64,000 bases of DNA from Pseudogracilibacillus sp037072025 (GTDB lineage: Bacteria; Bacillota; Bacilli; Bacillales; Amphibacillaceae), in contig NZ_JAXHDD010000014.1 in NCBI RefSeq assembly GCF_037072025.1, positions 21,835-85,834 on the forward strand, read 5' to 3'. A program made the translations under genes and the position numbers. Shown here piece by piece: positions 18,545 to 27,969 of this stretch. The number at the start of each line of letters is the position of its first letter. The stretch's first letter is position 1. A model generated the notes under the pieces. It did not search any database. It worked only from the letters and a program-made list of their open reading frames with translations, and was not told where the DNA came from.

Positions 18545-18835
18545 AGCATGTGGCACGGTTTATTGTTAGGTCGTATAATAAATCTGCTACTTCATGATTG
18601 ATCAATTACTAGATTTTATTATCGACTAATCGAGAGGTTAATCAACTCGCGGAGCATAGTTATGTTTTTAGTCGGTATCTTGACCTATGCTCGGGTAAAT
18701 CCAGGTGAAACGGTTTTAATTTACCTCTTAATTTTAAAAAAGAAAAGAGTATAATTACATTCCAGAAGAACAACTAAGATATTTAATCTTGGGAGAAAGT
18801 GCTGAGTGAAAATAGTAAAGAATAAGGTAATTCTT
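18545..18835. other. Intergenic region without a recognised gene
   Basis: No credible coding frame is seen. An 8-bp inverted repeat, GAGCATAG and CTATGCTC, lies around 18650-18695 with a loop of about 24 bases; its meaning is unclear. Confidence 0.3.
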
Positions 18836-18871
18836 AAACAGTTCGTATCCATTTTGGTACGAACTGTTTTA
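18836..18871 (+). terminator. Rho-independent terminator
   Basis: AAACAGTTCGTA pairs with TACGAACTGTTT around TCCATTTTGG and is followed by TATTG. It stands before the broken dioxygenase gene and ends no recognisable gene, so its partner has probably been lost. Confidence 0.7.
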
Positions 18872-19045
18872 TTGTTAATTCAATTAAATGGATGTGAAAA
18901 AACCTTAATTTGAGGATTCGGCTTAGCAAAGACTTATCATCACCTTACCCCCCATATTACGCACCCATTTGAAGCGATAAAATCTTTTTATTGCAGGAAT
19001 TTTGCCTTGAAATATAGAAGGATAAAGGTATCGGCACACTGAGGT

Positions 19046-19630
19046 GATAACATAGTACCATATGAATTCCCGGGTGATCCGGAATTGGCAAAGGAAATCG
19101 TTCAAGCAGGGAAAGATTCAGGGTTACAAGTTAAAGGAATTAATGATCCATATTATATGTGGGATTATGGAAGCGTTGTCCCTTTACGATATTTGACTCC
19201 AAACAGTGACATCCCGGTAATTAACTTATCTGTTACACTGGCAGCGTCAATTGAAGAAACATATAAGTTGGGGCAAGCAATTGCTAGAGTATGTCGTGAG
19301 AGTGATAAACGAATTATTTTCCTTTCAAGCGGTGCCTTATCTCATAATCTCGTTCGAGGAAGACATCATGGCTCAACAACATCTGAACATGCGTTAGATA
19401 AACAGTTTGTTGATTTTATTATGAATGAAGACTATGAATCTGCTTATAATATGCTTCCAGAATATTTTCGCATGGCAAGAGTAGAGTCTGGTGGGAGACA
19501 TATTGCTATGTTACTTAGTATGTTGGAAGATGATATGAAACCGAAGTATCATGCTGATGGGCAATCATCGGGAAGTTGGAATGCTGTTATTACATTTGAG
19601 AAAGAAAAATCTAGAGTGAGTGTAGGTTAA
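19046..19630 (+). pseudogene. LigB-type extradiol ring-cleavage dioxygenase, N-terminus lost
   Basis: The frame starts after a TGA and reads VPYEFPGDPELAKEIVQAG, then NDPYYMWDYGSVVPLRYL and SLSV-like and LSSGALSHN segments typical of class III (LigB/HpaD-type) aromatic ring-opening dioxygenases, and ends at 19630. The N-terminal hundred or so residues, with the first iron-binding histidines, are missing. A TTG at 19085 could start a 181-residue product, but it would lack the active site. The following ThDP enzyme and aldehyde dehydrogenase remnant suggest a former aromatic catabolic cluster. Confidence 0.72.
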
Positions 19631-19730
19631 GAAAGTAGTTTCTTCAAAGTGAATAAAGTAATACGCGTGGTTATTCAGGTAACTGCACTTTAACTCTCCT
19701 TATTAATGACTAATATTTTCTGCTTAGCCA

Positions 19731-19744
19731 ACTGAATATTCAGT
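19731..19744. promoter_or_regulatory. Perfect 14-bp palindrome upstream of the ThDP enzyme gene, operator candidate
   Basis: ACTGAATATTCAGT is a perfect palindrome about 60 bases before the start codon. TetR-family regulators of catabolic genes bind sites of this form. No regulator gene is adjacent, so the assignment is tentative. Confidence 0.4.
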
Positions 19745-19804
19745 ATACTATGTTTCTTATCAACAACTTAGAAGATTACCATTGAAATAGAAAGGGTGGG
19801 TTTA

Positions 19805-21532
19805 TTGGAAAAATATACAACTAGTACGGCATTTTTAGAAGCATTACAGGAAGCTGGTGTGGATTATCTATTTTCAAATTTCGGCAGTGATCACCCAGCT
19901 ATGATTGAGGCACTTGCTTCAGCAGAAAGAGAAGGAAAAGAATTTCCAAAAGTTATTACATGTCCTCACGAAATGGTCGCTTTAAGTGCAGCGCATGGCT
20001 ATGCACAAGTGACCGGAAGACCGCAAGCAGTTATCGTACATGTCGAATGCGGCACTCAAAATCTAGGGGCGGCAATTCATAATGCATGGAAGGGTCGTGT
20101 ACCTGTTCTAGTATTTGCCGGAACGTCACCATTTACACAAGAAGGGGAACTATTAGGTAGTCGAAATGAATTTATTCATTGGATACAAGATGTACCAGAC
20201 CAAAGAGGAATTGTAAGGGGATACATGAAGTATGATAATGAAATTCGTACCGGAACAAATGTGAAGCAAATGGTACATCGTGCATTACAAATTGCACAAT
20301 CTGGACCTAAAGGACCGGTGTATCTTGTTGGCGCCCGTGAAGTAATGGAAGAAGAAACGCCTCAGGTAACAATTGATACAAGTCTTTGGAAGCCTGTTGA
20401 ACCAAGCGCAATTGCACCAAAAAATATTGCGCCATTTATCGAAGATTTAAAACAAGCTGAACACCCTTTAGTCGTAACTTCTTATATCGGTAGAAATAAA
20501 CAATCTGTAAGAGAACTAGTAAGATTCTGTGAAAAAATGGCGATTCCTTTACTTGAATCAGTTCCAAATTACATGAACTTTCCATCTGACAATCCGCTCC
20601 ATATGGGTTATCAATGGAATACACCGAGACAAAATGATCTTCTTGCACAGGCAGATTTTATTCTCGCTATTGATAGTGATGTGCCATGGATTCCATTCAA
20701 AAATAAACCTGCAGATGATGCAGTGATTTATTATATCGACGAGGATCCTCTAAAAGAAGGCATGCCACTTTGGTATATTCCATCAAGACGCTTTTTTAAA
20801 GCAGATGCTGAAACCGCTTTAATGCAATTAAATGAAGTTTTGGAGACCGCTGAAATTGATGAAACAAAAATAGAAAAGCGTAGAAAAAAGATAACAGAAA
20901 TACATTTAGAGCAGAAAAAATTGCAAAAAGAAGCAGAGAAATTCCCAGAAGATGCACTAACATCGGAATATGTTCTAGCCTGTATAAGGGATGTTGTTGA
21001 TGAAGATACAATTGTAACAAATGAACTGATTTCAAGTTATCAAGCATCTTACACACATTTAAATATGACTAAACCGGGATCAATAATAGGAAGTGGTGCT
21101 GGTGGACTTGGCTGGAATGGTGGTGCTGCAATTGGTGCTAAACTAGCTGATCCATCCAAAACAATTATTAATCTAGCTGGTGACGGTTGTTACATGTTTA
21201 GTGTCCCTTCAACAGTTTATTGGTTAGCAAGACGATATGATGCACCAATATTAACAGTGATTTTCAATAACCGTGGCTGGAAATCACCGAAATTATCTAC
21301 ATTAGGAGTACATCCAGATGGAATTGCAAACGAGACAGATCGATTTTTTATAGATTTCACCCCACATGCTGATTTATCCAAAGTGGCTGAAGCAGCTGGT
21401 GGAGCATATGCACGTAAAGTAGATAATCCTGAAGAAATGAAAGCAACACTTCAAGAAGCTTTAAAAGCTGTAAAATCCGGAAGATCAGCTGTGTTAGACG
21501 TTTATTTACCAGCTATTAAACAAGAACAATAA
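19805..21532 (+). CDS. Thiamine pyrophosphate-dependent enzyme, acetolactate synthase-like
   Basis: A 575-residue protein with three ThDP-enzyme domains: an N-terminal pyrimidine-binding domain with the glutamate in CPHEMVALSAAHGYA, a central domain, and a C-terminal domain with the diphosphate motif LAGDGCYMFSVPSTVYWLARR...NNRGW. It is likely a decarboxylase or carboligase on 2-oxo acids; true acetolactate synthase is unlikely because no small-subunit gene is near. TTG at 19805 follows AAAGGGTGG; GTG at 19796 lies within that site. Neighbours, a broken ring-cleavage dioxygenase and a broken aldehyde dehydrogenase, suggest a role in breakdown of aromatic or related acids. The gene itself is intact. 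Confidence 0.85.
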   Translation: MEKYTTSTAFLEALQEAGVDYLFSNFGSDHPAMIEALASAEREGKEFPKVITCPHEMVALSAAHGYAQVTGRPQAVIVHVECGTQNLGAAIHNAWKGRVPVLVFAGTSPFTQEGELLGSRNEFIHWIQDVPDQRGIVRGYMKYDNEIRTGTNVKQMVHRALQIAQSGPKGPVYLVGAREVMEEETPQVTIDTSLWKPVEPSAIAPKNIAPFIEDLKQAEHPLVVTSYIGRNKQSVRELVRFCEKMAIPLLESVPNYMNFPSDNPLHMGYQWNTPRQNDLLAQADFILAIDSDVPWIPFKNKPADDAVIYYIDEDPLKEGMPLWYIPSRRFFKADAETALMQLNEVLETAEIDETKIEKRRKKITEIHLEQKKLQKEAEKFPEDALTSEYVLACIRDVVDEDTIVTNELISSYQASYTHLNMTKPGSIIGSGAGGLGWNGGAAIGAKLADPSKTIINLAGDGCYMFSVPSTVYWLARRYDAPILTVIFNNRGWKSPKLSTLGVHPDGIANETDRFFIDFTPHADLSKVAEAAGGAYARKVDNPEEMKATLQEALKAVKSGRSAVLDVYLPAIKQEQ

Positions 21533-21551
21533 GAAAAGGAGACTGGGGATC

Positions 21552-22152
21552 ATGCAACAGTTTGAAAAAACAAACAAATGTTATATTAACGGAAAATGGG
21601 TTGAAGGAGATAGCGGTCGTTCATGAAAATAGAAACCCATGATGATTCATTAATTACGGAAATCAAAATTACTTCAAGAGCACAAACAAAAGAGGCTTTT
21701 GAAGTTGCTAATGAAGCTCAAAAAGAATGGGGTAATTCCACAGCAGAAGAACGATTAAATGTTATTAAAAAAGTAATTGAATATTTCAATGAAAATAAAG
21801 AAGAAATTGTTAAACTAATTAGTCGTGAAACAGGTGGAACAGTAATAAAAGCTAATGTTGAATTTATGCTTGCAATGGAAGTAATTGAAGAAGCATTAAA
21901 TTATGCTGAAAGACTTGACGAGGTAACAGAAGTTCCGGGAGATCCTGAAGGAAAGGTTAACAAAATTTATCATAAGCCTTTAGGAGTAATTTCTTCTATT
22001 GCGCCGTTTAACTTCCCGCTCAACTTATCTCTACGAAATATTATCCCGGGGATTGCACTTGGAAATGCTGTTGTGCATAAGCAAGGGATTGAAGTTGGGT
22101 TAGTGTCAGGTGTTGTCGTAGCAAAAGCATTTGAATATGCAGAGCTCCCTGC
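21552..22152 (+). pseudogene. Aldehyde dehydrogenase, frameshifted and truncated by an IS
   Basis: From ATG 21552 the sequence reads MQQFEKTNKCYINGKWVEGD, a normal aldehyde dehydrogenase start, then meets a TGA near 21624. Homology resumes in another frame (DDSLITEIKITSRAQTKEAF to IAPFNFPLNLSLRNIIPGIALGNAVVHKQ), so at least two small frame changes lie near 21622-21643. It stops at about 22150, after the cofactor-binding part and before the catalytic cysteine, where IS1380 transposase sequence begins in the same frame. The product would be inactive. It once probably worked with the upstream ThDP enzyme. Confidence 0.82.
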
Positions 22153-22642
22153 GGCTAAAAAGACTGCTTACCTTGTTTTTGAAGTAATCGAGCGAACGAT
22201 AGACGCAGATGGACAGGCTCTTCTTATTCCTGAAATTACATTTGATACATATTGGACTTCACTAGACATCCGTGCCGATGAAGTTATTTCACTATTTCAC
22301 GATCATGGTACAATGGAACAATTCCATAGTGAAATCAAAACAGAACTGGACTTGGAACGCCTGCCTTCCGGAAAGTTTGCGACCAATGATTTGGTTTTGC
22401 ACTTAGGATTGGTTGCTTACAACTTGTTACGAATCATTGGACAGGAAAGCCTGCAGGCAGATGACCAGCCATTACGTAAGAAAGTTCAAAGACGCCGTAT
22501 TCGAACAGTAATCAAGTCTATGATTACTATGGCATCAAAAATGATTTTTCATGCTGGTAGATGGGTCTTGAAAATAACGAAGACAAACCCGTGGCTGCCA
22601 ACATTCAGAAGGCTATACAGCACATTTTCCTCAACTACTTAA
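22153..22642 (+). mobile_element. IS1380-family transposase, C-terminal fragment
   Basis: The segment encodes AKKTAYLVFEVIERTID, then SLFHDHGTMEQFHSEIKTEL and ERLPSGKFATNDLVLHLGLVAYN, and ends with RRRIRTVIKSMITMASKM and HAGRWVLKI. These are conserved features of the C-terminal third of IS1380 transposases. About two thirds of the gene is absent. It is joined in frame to the aldehyde dehydrogenase fragment. I cannot place the IS terminal repeat with confidence. Confidence 0.82.
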
Positions 22643-22849
22643 TAAAATAGCTTCAATTATTTGATAAAACAGCCTAAAATACCCATTACCAGTAAAAGTG
22701 CAGGCTTATTTGGCATGCCTTAAATAGGTGGATGTTTCATTATTAAGATTAAGCAAGTATCCTTGATGTGATATCAAAACATCTCACTGAAGAAAAAATT
22801 AAAATTAAGCTTGTTTCTAGTTAATCGGCACATTTGTCACGGATTTAGG

Positions 22850-22955
22850 ATAAGAGATTAAAAGCAAAATTGACTGGTATGAGTCCGGTTGAATACCGAA
22901 AACAAACCAGCCAATTATCTCCTTAAAATTTAGTCTAACTTTAGGGGTCAGTACT
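22850..22955 (+). mobile_element. IS3-family (IS150-like) remnant, end of orfB and terminal sequence
   Basis: The frame RLKAKLTGMSPVEYRKQTSQ ending at a TAA near 22926 is the standard C-terminus of IS150-type transposases. It is followed by GTCTAACTTTAGGGGTCAGT, which resembles the outer end of such elements. The rest is missing; the stretch 22643-22849 before it holds no recognised gene. Confidence 0.62.
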
Positions 22956-23011
22956 ATGGGGTACCGACCTCGATATTCGACACGGATACTGATATCTTTG
23001 AAGCAAATCCC

Positions 23012-23767
23012 TTAACACATCACCACTCGTAATTCTTCTTTATCATTTAGTACTTCCTCAATGTTGACATATTGATTTACTTCACCGCCGATTGAAATGC
23101 TAACTTTACGATGCGGAACCGCTTGTGGGTGAATAGACTCCACCCTTGCTTGGTAGTTGCATTTCTTCTCAATAATTTCAAACATCCAACCACTGTAAAA
23201 TGCAGGGATGAAGCCTAACTTCTCTCCATTCACCGACATCACTACAACTGCTTTATGATCATGCGGATTTTCTGGATCTAAAGAAAATTCTACAATGTCT
23301 CCTACTTGGAGCTGATCAATCACCTGATCCCCGTTATAATAACGCCAACCTGCAACAAAAAAGTCCAAAGCAAAGTAGCTATTTTCAACGATGATTGGGG
23401 AAACGAACTCATAGGCATCTGTTGCTAAAATGCCGCCCGTAGCTCGCAAGACATCCATTTCTGTACACTCCGATGAAAGTCCTAATTCCTGAAGCACTAA
23501 TTGATAATCCGGTCTCCGAGAGTCTGGTAACCGCCGTGCAAACGGTCCAAATAATGTAGTGGAAGTATAAGTCTTATTCGTATCTAGGAAAGCCAAATGA
23601 GGTCGATAGCCATTGTCCATAGCTTCTGCTAATTTTCTTCTATACCCCTCTTTTGCGTAAGAAAAGGTATAAATACCATCTTCATGAAACAACCTACCAA
23701 CATGGTAACGTTGGCGAGTCTCAACATTTTGCCAAATCAGCCAAAGTTCAAACGGTCTCTTTCTCAT
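23012..23767 (-). CDS. HIRAN-domain protein with HipA N-terminal-like segment
   Basis: A 251-residue protein. Residues about 6-42 (FELWLIWQNVETRQRYHVGRLF...YTFSY) resemble the N-terminal subdomain of HipA. The C-terminal part, about residues 140-225, has VGDIVEFSLDPENPHDHKAVVV and LGFIPAFYSGWMFEII, which fits a HIRAN domain, a module that binds DNA ends in some helicases. The start codon overlaps the stop of the kinase gene by four bases (ATGA), so the two are made together. By analogy with the split HipBST systems it may control or target the kinase. That is inference. The gene is intact. Confidence 0.75.
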   Translation of the reverse strand: MRKRPFELWLIWQNVETRQRYHVGRLFHEDGIYTFSYAKEGYRRKLAEAMDNGYRPHLAFLDTNKTYTSTTLFGPFARRLPDSRRPDYQLVLQELGLSSECTEMDVLRATGGILATDAYEFVSPIIVENSYFALDFFVAGWRYYNGDQVIDQLQVGDIVEFSLDPENPHDHKAVVVMSVNGEKLGFIPAFYSGWMFEIIEKKCNYQARVESIHPQAVPHRKVSISIGGEVNQYVNIEEVLNDKEELRVVMC

Positions 23768-24618
23768 ACTTTCACGCTCCCTTCATACCAATTTAAAATC
23801 CATTCCTTCCGATACATTAAAAGGCGGACAATCCATTCTTTATCTAAATCACTCATTAGGTCGATTGATATATCACGAACAATCGTTACTATCATTTCCT
23901 CATTCAAATTATTTAACCCCATTATGATCTTTTCAAGTTCCTTAGGTAAACAGCTGTGAAGAAAGGATAATAACTCAAAATGCCTAGGTCGTTTTCTATC
24001 AGGCAATCCAATACTTGGCTTTCCTCGATTACAAAAGCCTGCAAGCATACGATCATCCGTCAGCATCTTTTCCTTTCTTTCAGTAAGCTCGTTAAAACCA
24101 AGGGAAGAACCATTGTCATAAATAGGCGCTAATCGCATTCCACTAGGTCCACTTAAAACGCCCCAATTATCACAATGCCGATCATTATTGGCAATCAATG
24201 CGTCAAACACCGGTATGACCACAAAATCCTTCTCTAAATTATACGCAGAAAGTATATCCAAGATGTGTGGTAACTCATAGTAAGCTAGCGAGTGTCTGTT
24301 AAAATCCTCAAACTGTGCTAAAAACAAGTCTCCACCTTCATACAATTCTTCCGTTCTGGCGCGAAAGTTCTTTGAGATTGTGCCAACCGCATCTTCATGT
24401 ATAGCTAATTCCACCTCAGCTGTATGAAATCCCAAATGCGCACCAACTTTACTTGCCACATACTCTGCCCAATGTCCCCCTGTTCCTTCTGTGGGAATTT
24501 TGAAAAGATACCTTGTTGCATGTTCAGGATCCGCTCCGGGTTCAAACAACCAAAACTTTGTTCGGGTCCCTGATGCATGGCTTTTGATGTCTCGATTCCA
24601 GAGCGAGGTATCTATCAT
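23764..24618 (-). CDS. HipA-like serine/threonine protein kinase
   Basis: A 284-residue protein with the HipA kinase core. GTRTKFWLFEPGADPEHATRYLFKIP gives the ATP-binding strand with a lysine, HWAEYVASKVGAHLGF the helix with a conserved glutamate, DALIANNDRHCDNWGVL the catalytic loop with its Asp and Asn, and IYDNGSSLG the metal-binding Asp. HipA kinases phosphorylate tRNA synthetases or other targets and cause dormancy; some related kinases serve phage defence. There is no adjacent helix-turn-helix antitoxin of the HipB type. It is the first gene of a two-gene unit with the HIRAN protein, which starts within its stop codon. Confidence 0.82.
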   Translation of the reverse strand: MIDTSLWNRDIKSHASGTRTKFWLFEPGADPEHATRYLFKIPTEGTGGHWAEYVASKVGAHLGFHTAEVELAIHEDAVGTISKNFRARTEELYEGGDLFLAQFEDFNRHSLAYYELPHILDILSAYNLEKDFVVIPVFDALIANNDRHCDNWGVLSGPSGMRLAPIYDNGSSLGFNELTERKEKMLTDDRMLAGFCNRGKPSIGLPDRKRPRHFELLSFLHSCLPKELEKIIMGLNNLNEEMIVTIVRDISIDLMSDLDKEWIVRLLMYRKEWILNWYEGSVKV

Positions 24619-24793
24619 TTATCATCGCTCCTTCAACCAAAATCTTTACTATCTATTAGTATATAGATTATTTGTCTGATTGTCACCCAGAAAAACCGAG
24701 TAGGAGTCTGTCAAGTATTTACAGGGTTACTATTCACAGTCAAAAATTTTAGTTTTAAAGTCATGGGATGGATGTTACATTTATCATTAACAT

Positions 24794-24823
24794 TTCACAA
24801 AGATGAGATAATACTGATATAAT
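24794..24823 (+). promoter_or_regulatory. Sigma-A type promoter for the methyltransferase locus
   Basis: TTCACA at 24794-24799 and TATAAT at 24818-24823 are 18 bases apart, with a TG close to the -10. It lies about 120 bases before the methyltransferase start. Confidence 0.55.
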
Positions 24824-24941
24824 GGGGGATAAAGACAACGGTTGGTTAAGGGCTGAAACAAATTTGGTTTTACTTATAAGAGTAAGTGAATTGAGGGAAT
24901 TTTTTGCTACAAATAGCAAATTAAGATAAGGAATGACTGGA

Positions 24942-26280
24942 ATGATAAATACAGATGTAAAATTTATCCCGAACACTCCAAAAATAAATGTAAGAGAAGC
25001 TCAAGGAAAAGAGGCTTTTATCATTTTTATCCAGGGTATTCTACTGAATTCGTTAAAGATATTCTGCAATATTGGGGCCTTTCTAAAGATTCAGTTATTT
25101 TGGATCCATGGAATGGTAGTGGGACAACTACTGAAGCCGCAAAAGATTTAGGTTATCATGCTAAAGGGTATGATTTAAATCCAGTAATGATTATTATTGC
25201 TAAAGCACGAAATGTATCAGTATCTCAATACGAGGTGTTGAAGGAAATGCAAAGAGATTTCGAAGAGAAATTACAAGCTTTAGATCAACCGTCTAAGTTA
25301 AGTTTAAATAATGATCCGTTAACAGATTGGTTTGTGCCAGAAACAGTTGAGGTTATACGCGTTATAGAGTATTGTATCCAGTCTATTTCATTGGATTTCA
25401 CTGAGAATGTACGTTTGTTTCACCATCTAGAAAAACTTGTAAAGATTACTTCAGAAACAGCATTTTTCTATGTTGCTTTGTTCCGTGTTTTGAAAGAGTT
25501 CTCTTCTTCATTTCGGTCTTCGAATCCTACATGGATAAAGAAGCCAAGACAAGAAAATGATCGTGCTTTTTTAGTAAAGAGTCAGTGATTTCGTGTTTTA
25601 ATGATCAAGTAAATGAGTTGTTGGCTTTACTTTCGAATAAAGTTAATGACTTGAATGTAGAAACAGGTAGTATTTCTTTAGGACTTTCTAACTCAACAAA
25701 TCTGATAGTAGAAGACGAGTCTGTTGATGCTGTCATTACCTCCCCCCCATATTGTACACGAATCGATTATGCTGTTTTAACTAGTTTAGAGTTAGCGCTC
25801 TTAGGTATAAATGATGATGATTTAGCAACGTTACGTAGAACATTAATTGGTTCTCCTCTTACACATCCTACTGAACCTGAAATTAATGTTGATTGGAGAA
25901 ATTTATGTTTAACCACTATAAATCGAATCAAGAGGCACGAATCTAAAGCATCTGATACTTATTATCTACGTACATATTTACAATATTTTGATGGCTTATA
26001 TAAATCTTTAATTGAAATTGATAGAGTTTTAACAAGTAATGGAAAATGTGTTATTGTAGTTCAAGATTCTTATTATAAAGATATTCATATAAACATAAAC
26101 TTAGCTGAGATTGTCTCTGAAATGGCTACTTCACTAAATTGGAAACATACTAAACAGCTTAGTTATACCTCTAAACAAAGTATGTCCTGGATAAATACGA
26201 ATAGTAAAAAGTATAGAAATATAACGAAAGATAAAGAAACAGTTTTATTCTTTCAAAAGGAGTTAAATGATATGACTAAG
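24942..26280 (+). pseudogene. DNA methyltransferase (N6-adenine/N4-cytosine type), frameshifted
   Basis: The protein is recoverable only across three frames. It starts MINTDVKFIPNTPKINVREAQ, shifts frame near 25010, then gives FYHFYPGYSTEF and the SAM-binding DPWNGSGTTTEAAKDLGYHA (motif I). A second shift near 25585 leads to the catalytic motif IV ITSPPYCTRIDYAV, followed by the target-recognition region. With motif I preceding TSPPY it is a beta- or gamma-like class member with TSPPY catalytic signature. The last frame runs on into the DUF262 gene. It was probably the modification or self-marking arm of a defence locus. Each break is a single-base change, so sequencing error cannot be excluded. 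Confidence 0.75.
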
Positions 26281-27437
26281 GAATCAAAAGTATCGCCAGC
26301 TGAACTAATTCAAATTGTGGATTCAAAAATTGATTTAGTTAAGACTCGTACATTAGACTTATCTTTTAATGAATTACTTGATATGTATGAAGATGATGAA
26401 TTAGAAATAAGCCCTGAGTATCAAAGGCTTTTTCGGTGGTCAGAAGAGAAGCAGTCTCGATTTATTGAGTCATTGATTCTTGAAATGCCCATTCCACCTA
26501 TCTTTGTTATAGAAGTAAAAGATGGGATTTATGAATAAATTGATGGATTGCAAAGGTTGTCGTCGTACTTACATTTTGAGGTGCTTTAAAAAAGAATATT
26601 GATGAAGAGCAATCATTTTTACTATTAACTGGTTGTGATATTGTTCAAGAGTTAAATGGGTATTCATACAATACATTACCAAAAGCATTACAAATTTGGC
26701 TAAAACGAAATTTTATAAGAGTAGAGGTAATTCGAAGAGGTAGTGATCAGAAACTAAGATATTATATGTTTAAGCGCCTAAACACTGGTGGAGAAGAGTT
26801 GAGTGAGCAAGAAATAAGAAACAGTACAATTCGATTATTAGATAATACTTTTAATGATTTTATTATTCAATTAAGTAAAAGTGAGGACTTTAAAATATGT
26901 ATTGCCAATCTATCTAGAGAGCAATATGATCAGAAGATTGATCAGGAGTACGTCCTTAAATTCTTCGCATTTAAAAATAATAGAGAAGAGTATCGAAAAA
27001 ACATCGCACCATTCTTGACAGATTATATGGAAAAGGTTGCTGATAGTCAACTAGATAAAGATAATAACGAAATATTTGATTATCAAGAGGAAGAAAAAAT
27101 TTTTAAAAAGACATTTGCTGTTTTAAATAAAGCGCTTGGAGAAAATGTTTTTGCAAGAGTGAATAAAAAAAATAAAAATTTTATCATTTCATTATCGCCA
27201 AACCATTTTGATGCATTTACAATGGGAATTCAAAAATACTTAGATTTACTGAAACCTGAAGATCAACCAATGATGGAAGAATTAGGACAATTATTAAAAG
27301 ATATAAAAAGTGAGGACGAATTTATAAAGGTTACCGGTGGTGGTGGAAAAAATACTGCAAATTTCTTAAGAAATAGAATTGAGTATGTTGAAAACAAAGT
27401 AGGTGTGTGGATACGTGAACGAGGAAAAGCTTCTTGA
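26272..27437 (+). pseudogene. DUF262 (ParB/GmrS-like) defence protein, interrupted
   Basis: ATG at 26272 follows AAAGGAG. The sequence gives the DUF262 landmarks ISPEYQRLFRWSEEKQSRFIESLILEMPIPPIF, then an in-frame TAA at 26536-26538 where related proteins read VIDGLQRL, then IDGLQRLSSYLHF, a frameshift near 26580, ALKKNIDEEQ, and KRLNTGGEELSEQEIRN to the end at 27437. DUF262 proteins are nucleotide-dependent nucleases or regulators found in GmrSD-type and related anti-phage systems. The gene lies between a methyltransferase and a HEPN gene. Two breaks make it non-functional unless they are sequence errors. Confidence 0.78.
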
Positions 27438-27890
27438 TATTCGGGCACAACTTGAAGAAGAATTAACGTGGAGACGTGATGAAATTCGGTTGTTGCATAA
27501 TCAATTGGGATATGTTTTGGAAGATGATCAAAAGCGGTTCAGAAAAGCTCTTATTGTAATGTTATACTCACACTTTGAAGGGTTTTGTTCAACCGCTTTT
27601 CAAATTTATATAAAAGCAATCAATGAGGAAGCATTAAAAAGAAAACAATTGAATAATAATCTTGCTGCTAATTCTTTCGCGGATGTATTTAAAGCTTACG
27701 AAAATCCTCATTTAAAAACAAAAGAATATAGAAAAATATTTAAAAATGATCCTCCTGAAGAAAAGGCGATTGAAAAGTTTTCCAGACAAATATATTTTGT
27801 TGAAAATCTAAACCAATTTTGGTAAGAACCTGCTTTTATTTCTGATGAAATTATTAATACAGAATCAAACCTCCGTCCCAATAAATGCTA
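27415..27890 (+). pseudogene. HEPN-domain (MAE_28990-like) protein, cut short
   Basis: A GTG at 27415 inside the end of the DUF262 gene starts NEEKLLDIRAQLEEELTWRRDEI, then FRKALIVMLYSHFEGFCSTAFQIYIKAIN. This is the helical core of HEPN proteins that accompany DUF262 genes. A TAA stops it at 27825, yet the same frame continues with plausible coding sequence (EPAFISDEIINTESNLRP) to about 27890. I therefore call it a truncated gene. HEPN proteins are often RNases or toxins. A 137-residue product could still be made. Confidence 0.6.
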
Positions 27891-27969
27891 GTAAATATAT
27901 AAATATAATTTATATATGCAATACTAATTTACCCAGCATGGTAAAATATAAGCAGCGAGGTGAAACAAC

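Noticed and set aside
25585..26538. A single protein joining methyltransferase and DUF262
   Set aside because: The joint contains a ribosome site and ATG for DUF262 at 26272, and the methyltransferase is already frameshifted; the fusion is a chance effect of the broken frames.
27403..27415. Upstream GTG start for the HEPN gene at 27403
   Set aside because: The GTG at 27415 gives a start that aligns with the conserved helix; neither start has a clear ribosome site.
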